Source of the DNA: Akkermansiaceae bacterium
Lineage (GTDB): Bacteria; Verrucomicrobiota; Verrucomicrobiia; Verrucomicrobiales; Akkermansiaceae
Direction: 5' to 3'
DNA: 10,176 bases
NCBI GenBank assembly: GCA_029287105.1
Contig: JARFRT010000239.1
Location: forward strand, 1 to 10,176
The translations under genes and the position numbers were made by a program. Shown here one piece after another: positions 6,881-10,176 of this stretch (position 1 is its first letter; each line of letters starts with the position of its first letter). The notes beneath the pieces are model-generated. The model did no database searches and was not told the DNA's origin. It saw nothing but the letters and a program-made list of their open reading frames with translations.

Positions 6881-7815
6881 TACTTCGCAGCCTTGCGCTC
6901 GATATCGTCGATTAGGTCGAGCTCGGGGCGGAAGTCGGCGGCATGGTAGGAACTGCGGACAAGCGGGCCACTGGCGACGTGACGGAATCCTTTGGCAAGG
7001 GCGACCTGCTTGTACTCCTCGAATTTCTCCGGCTTGATGTAGTCGACCACCGGGAGGTGGCGTGGCGTCGGGCGTAGGTATTGGCCGAGGGTGAGCACGG
7101 TGACGTCATGCTCTAACAGGTCATCCATGGCTTGCAGGAGTTCGTGTTCCTTTTCCCCGAGACCGAGCATGAGACCGCTCTTGGTGACGACCTTGCCACC
7201 GGCAATGGCTTTGGCTTTTTTGAGCACCGTGAGTGAGCGCTGGTACTTGGCGCGGCTTCTCACAATGGCAGTGAGTCGTTCGACCGTTTCGATGTTGTGG
7301 TTGAAAATGTGGGGCATGCCGCTCATGCAGAGTTCGAGGGCGAAGTCCTTGTCGTTGAAGTCGGGGGTGAGCACCTCGATGATGATGCCCGGGTTGACCT
7401 TCCGCACGGCCTCGATGACAAACTTGAAGTGCTCGGCCCCGCCGTCGCGCAGGTCGTCGCGGGCGACCGCGGTGATGACGACGTGTTTGAGGTCGAGGCG
7501 TTTGCATGCCTCGGCGACGCGCGCCGGTTCGTCGGCCTCGAGGGCGTCCGGGCGGGCTGTCTTGACGGCGCAGAAGCCGCAGGCGCGGGTGCACTTTTCG
7601 CCGGCGATCATGAAGGTGGCGGTGCCGTGGCTCCAGCATTCCCAGCGGTTCGGGCACTGGGCCTCCTCGCAGACGGTCACCAGGTTCAGGTCGGTGACCA
7701 TGGATTTGGTCGACCAGAATTTCGGGTCATTGGGGAGGCGCACCTTGATCCAGTCCGGCTTGCGCTCGGTATGCAGGGCGGGGTCCATGTTCATCCGCGG
7801 GCCGTGGCAGTTCAT
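6880..7815 (-). CDS. lipA: Lipoyl synthase LipA (radical SAM)
   Basis: Lipoyl synthase inserts two sulfur atoms into the octanoyl chain on lipoate-dependent proteins such as the E2 subunits and glycine cleavage H protein, using radical SAM chemistry and an auxiliary 4Fe-4S cluster. The 311-residue length is typical. The auxiliary-cluster cysteines are C49, C54 and C60 (CEEAQCPNRWEC), and the radical SAM CxxxCxxC motif is C75, C79 and C82 (CTRACGFC). Other signatures are HVVITAVARDDLRDGGAEHF, KSGLMLGLGE, TLGQYLRPTPRHLPV, and the C-terminal RSSYHA whose serine ligates the auxiliary cluster (about 287-292). All key residues are present, so it should be active. The start at 7815 has GGAA a few bases upstream; ATGs at codons 8 and 10 are alternatives. 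No lipB octanoyltransferase is adjacent. The alkC gene ends 63 bp upstream on the same strand, so read-through is possible. Confidence 0.98.
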   Translation of the reverse strand: MNCHGPRMNMDPALHTERKPDWIKVRLPNDPKFWSTKSMVTDLNLVTVCEEAQCPNRWECWSHGTATFMIAGEKCTRACGFCAVKTARPDALEADEPARVAEACKRLDLKHVVITAVARDDLRDGGAEHFKFVIEAVRKVNPGIIIEVLTPDFNDKDFALELCMSGMPHIFNHNIETVERLTAIVRSRAKYQRSLTVLKKAKAIAGGKVVTKSGLMLGLGEKEHELLQAMDDLLEHDVTVLTLGQYLRPTPRHLPVVDYIKPEKFEEYKQVALAKGFRHVASGPLVRSSYHAADFRPELDLIDDIERKAAK

Positions 7816-7878
7816 GGCAGTTCCGTAACGCGGATGGGTGGAAGTGGCAAGGGGGAAGTGGTTCGTGGCAGCGGCCGG

Positions 7879-8982
7879 TCACACAATGTGTAGTTCAAAG
7901 GCCGTCTGTGAGGCGGGTTTGCCATTCACCAGAATTTCAATCTGATGGGTGCCGGCGTAGTGGCGGCGGGTGGTTATTTTCCTGAATGGCTGGGATTTTT
8001 CCAGAATCACGCACTGGCCCGGCTTGAGGTGGAGGTTTTTCCATTTGAAGACTTTGGGCACGGCTTGGCCGTTGGATTTCATGTAGTGCACGGCGTAGTC
8101 GATGACGACGTACTGTTTTTCTGCCGACGTCGAGGCGACCCGCAGGGTGATACCCAGATCGTCACCGAGTAGGAGGTGCGGCGTGGAGAGTTCGGGCGCG
8201 GCCACTTCCAGTTCGGGCTTTGGGGTGAACCCAAGCAGGGGGAAAACCTGCGGGTGACCGTCCTTGACCAGGGTGCGGGTGGCGTGGCGGATGATCCAAT
8301 GGCGTGCGGAAACCTTGTCGGCCTTCCAGCGCCGACAGGTTTCGATCACCAGCTCCGGGTGGTCCTTGGCGATGTCGTTGAGGTTGTTGGCGACGGATCG
8401 GCGGACGTAGTCGGACGGGTCGTCCTTGAGGTTTTCGAGCAGGGAGATGACGGGGCCGGGGTCATCGATGTACTGGCTGAGTTGTCGCCCCCAGGGCAGC
8501 CGCGGCCGGGTGCCTTCGCTGGCGAGTCGGCGGACGTGCGCATCCGAGTCGAGGCACCAGAACAGCATTTGGTTGTAGGTTTCCTCGGGGTGCTGCACGA
8601 GAAAGGCGCGGATGGCAAACTCGGCGGAAAACATCGGGGTGAGGTAACGCAGCAAGGGCAGCGCGATGTCGGGGTGGCTCAGTCCGTACTCGGCGACGTA
8701 GTCGATGATCGGCCAGGCGGCGAAGACCTGATGCTTGTTGTCGTCCTCATTGTCGGGCCAATGGTTGCGGATGCCGCCCAGAATCGCGGCGGTTTTTGGG
8801 AATGACGACGGCAGGTGCCGGCCCATCACGGTGATCAGGTGGCGGACCCGGTCCTTGAGTTCGAGCTGGTGCAGGGCGGAAAGCGCGTCATTCCGGAACG
8901 ACTTCGGGGAGAAGTCTGCGCCCGCCATGAGTAACGCCTCGATGATGCGTTCTACGGCGGCCTCGCCGAGGCCATCCTTCAT
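7879..8982 (-). CDS. alkC: AlkC-type DNA alkylation repair protein (HEAT-repeat glycosylase with Ig-like C-terminus)
   Basis: This is a 367-residue member of the AlkC branch of the AlkC/AlkD DNA glycosylases, HEAT-repeat enzymes that excise alkylated bases without base flipping. Residues about 1-250 form helical HEAT-like repeats with the family signatures SAEFAIRAFL (119-128), VRRLASEGTRPRLPWG (150-165) and YVRRSVANNLNDIAKDHP (192-209). Residues about 260-367 are beta-rich with an Ig-like look (LRVASTSAEKQYVVIDYAVHY ending in AFELHIV), matching the extra C-terminal domain that separates AlkC from AlkD. Acidic residues E121, E156 and D203 lie in conserved blocks and are candidates for catalysis, not assigned here. 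ATG 8982 is chosen because GGAAGGG lies about 9 bases upstream, one of the best ribosome binding sites in the window; in-frame ATG 9000 and a further upstream start extend it without a site. It is cytoplasmic, divergent from the U32 gene and upstream of lipA. Confidence 0.92.
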   Translation of the reverse strand: MKDGLGEAAVERIIEALLMAGADFSPKSFRNDALSALHQLELKDRVRHLITVMGRHLPSSFPKTAAILGGIRNHWPDNEDDNKHQVFAAWPIIDYVAEYGLSHPDIALPLLRYLTPMFSAEFAIRAFLVQHPEETYNQMLFWCLDSDAHVRRLASEGTRPRLPWGRQLSQYIDDPGPVISLLENLKDDPSDYVRRSVANNLNDIAKDHPELVIETCRRWKADKVSARHWIIRHATRTLVKDGHPQVFPLLGFTPKPELEVAAPELSTPHLLLGDDLGITLRVASTSAEKQYVVIDYAVHYMKSNGQAVPKVFKWKNLHLKPGQCVILEKSQPFRKITTRRHYAGTHQIEILVNGKPASQTAFELHIV

Positions 8983-8998
8983 GACTGGGTTCCCTTCC
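8983..8998 (-). promoter_or_regulatory. Ribosome binding site of alkC
   Basis: On the reverse strand GGAAGGG precedes ATG 8982 with about 9 bases between. This is a good Shine-Dalgarno in a window where most genes lack one, and it decides the start in favour of 8982 over the in-frame ATG at 9000. Confidence 0.6.
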
Positions 8999-9094
8999 AT
9001 TGGCTGATCAGGGGCATGGCAATGTATTTCTGATGATAGCGCAAGAGGATTTCGCAAAAGGATTGCGGCGCGGGATCGGGTGAAATGGGTAAAC

Positions 9095-9111
9095 CGGCTT
9101 TATTTGAGCCG
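9095..9111 (+). other. Small hairpin in the alkC/U32 divergent spacer
   Basis: CGGCT (9095-9099) and AGCCG (9107-9111) are perfect inverted arms around a 7-base AT-rich loop. It lies about 35-45 bases upstream of the likely U32 start, so it could sit in the 5' leader or be an operator half-site pair. A 5 bp stem can occur by chance; nothing else supports function. No confident promoter boxes were seen in the spacer. Confidence 0.2.
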
Positions 9112-9157
9112 TGTTTCATGAGTGGACATTTGTCAATTTCAGGCGATGCTGCCGCGG

Positions 9158-10176
9158 ATGTCAGCGAGTGATCCCAATTACCCCCATCAGGGACGACGCC
9201 AGCCGGAGTTGCTTTCTCCCGCAGGAAACTGGGATTGTGCCCGTGCGGCGGTGGCCAACGGGGCGGATGCCATTTTCTTTGGCCTGCCGAAATTCAATGC
9301 CCGCCTGCGTGCGGACAACTTTACCGACGACGACCTGTCGGAGTTGATGGATTTCCTCCACGCCCATGGCGTACGCGGCTTCGTAACGATGAACACACTG
9401 ATCTTCACCGGTGAGCTTGAGGCGGCCGAGGCGCAGTTGCGCTTGCTGGACCGCTGCCGGGTCGACGCCATCATCGTGCAGGACCTCGGGCTGGCGCGGC
9501 TGGCCAGGACCGTGGCTCCGTCGCTCGAGATCCACGCGTCCACCCAGATGACGATCACATCGCCCGAAGGGCTCGAGTTTGCCGACCAGCTCTACCAGCT
9601 CGATCGCGCGGTGCTGGCCCGCGAACTTTCGCTCCGGCAAATTGGGAAATTCAACCCGACCGAATGTGTGCCGCTTGAAGTCTTTGTCCACGGGGCGCTC
9701 TGCGTCGCCTACTCCGGCCAGTGCCTCACCAGTGAGAGTCTCGGTCAGCGGTCGGCGAACCGTGGCGAGTGCGCCCAGGCGTGCCGGATGCCCTACACCC
9801 TGGTGGTCGATGGTGAGGAGCGCGACATGGAGGAGGTGCGTTATCTCCTCAGCCCGCAGGATCTGGCGGCGGTGGACTTGATCCCGGACCTTGTCAGGCA
9901 GGGTGTGGTTTCCTACAAGATTGAGGGTCGGTTGAAATCACCCGAGTATGTGGCGGCGATCACCCGGGTTTACCGGAAGGCGATCGATGCCGCCGTGGCG
10001 CAGGAGGCAAGCCCGGTGACGGCAGCCGATCGCTACACGATGGAGATGACCTTTTCCCGTGGCTTGTCGACGGGTTGGCTCGAGGGGACGAATCACCCGC
10101 GCCTTACCCATGGCAAGTTTGGCAAGAAGCGCGGCGTGTATCTGGGTGAGGTCACTGGCAGTGAGCGGGGTTGGGT
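9158..10176 (+). CDS. U32 family protein, RlhA/YegQ-like (3' end cut by window)
   Basis: This is the first 339 codons of a peptidase U32 family protein; the frame runs off the window end. U32 members include annotated collagenase-like proteases, but E. coli relatives (RlhA, TrhP/TrhO pathway) act in hydroxylation of rRNA or tRNA, so peptidase activity should not be assumed. The N-terminal TIM-barrel-like part starts PELLSPAGNWDCARAAVANGADAIFFG. The family signature is at about 178-211: HGALCVAYSGQC, then RSANRGECAQACRMPY, with conserved cysteines C182, C189, C205 and C209, likely Fe-S ligands. YKIEGRLKSPEYVA follows. The last residues, THGKFGKKRGVYLGEV, are where longer RlhA-type members enter a C-terminal domain, so a long protein is expected. 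ATG 9158 is one option; ATG 9146 and GTG 9122 are in frame, with a stop at 9119 limiting extension. It is divergent from alkC. Confidence 0.93.
   Translation, partial: MSASDPNYPHQGRRQPELLSPAGNWDCARAAVANGADAIFFGLPKFNARLRADNFTDDDLSELMDFLHAHGVRGFVTMNTLIFTGELEAAEAQLRLLDRCRVDAIIVQDLGLARLARTVAPSLEIHASTQMTITSPEGLEFADQLYQLDRAVLARELSLRQIGKFNPTECVPLEVFVHGALCVAYSGQCLTSESLGQRSANRGECAQACRMPYTLVVDGEERDMEEVRYLLSPQDLAAVDLIPDLVRQGVVSYKIEGRLKSPEYVAAITRVYRKAIDAAVAQEASPVTAADRYTMEMTFSRGLSTGWLEGTNHPRLTHGKFGKKRGVYLGEVTGSERGW

Noticed and set aside
7091..8805. Long plus-strand frames opposite lipA and alkC
   Set aside because: They are antisense to two secure enzymes and encode no recognisable domain.
1..10176. Search for a defence island, CRISPR array, mobile element, tRNA or rRNA
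   Set aside because: No direct-repeat arrays, transposase or integrase motifs, or RNA gene structures were seen; all substantial space is occupied by housekeeping-type or conserved unknown genes.

Overview
The window looks like an ordinary stretch of chromosome from a GC-rich, Gram-negative-type bacterium. Verrucomicrobiota is my best guess, perhaps a marine or soil relative of Akkermansia, Rubritalea or Luteolibacter. This rests on gene content and style: a FloA flotillin, a short lipoprotein with a CERHDWED start to the mature chain, an alanine- and tryptophan-rich 31-32-residue repeat protein, a U32 protein of a planctomycete/verrucomicrobial flavour, and mostly absent Shine-Dalgarno sequences. 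It is an inference from recall, not a database match.

There are eleven genes, mostly arranged as singletons on alternating strands. From left to right they are: floA (minus, C-terminal end outside the window); a small His-tailed lipoprotein (plus); a UbiA-like multi-pass membrane protein (plus); a SprT-like zinc metalloprotease (plus); a DUF3817 membrane protein (minus); a full-length two-domain chromate transporter family protein (plus); a hydroxypyruvate-isomerase-like TIM barrel (minus); a membrane-anchored helical-repeat protein (plus); lipoyl synthase lipA (minus); an AlkC-type DNA alkylation repair glycosylase (minus); and a U32 family protein (plus, C-terminal part outside the window).

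Packing is tight. Two convergent pairs almost touch: SprT/DUF3817 share 4 bp at their stops, and the chromate transporter and Hyi stops are 8 bp apart. The largest non-coding gaps are the divergent spacers at about 999-1105 (107 bp), 5328-5475 (148 bp) and 8983-9145 (163 bp). No gene-free stretch exceeds 300 bp. The only plausible co-transcribed groups are lipoprotein, UbiA-like and SprT on the plus strand, and alkC then lipA on the minus strand.

The genes do not form one pathway. They cover membrane organisation (FloA), lipoate biosynthesis (LipA), DNA alkylation repair (AlkC), transport (CHR), sugar-acid metabolism (Hyi-like), an RNA-hydroxylase/peptidase-type U32 protein and several conserved unknowns. 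I found no tRNA or rRNA, CRISPR array, insertion sequence, phage gene or defence cassette, and no convincing new multi-gene system. The best material for a second look is the three poorly characterised proteins: the lipoprotein, the UbiA-like protein and the repeat protein.
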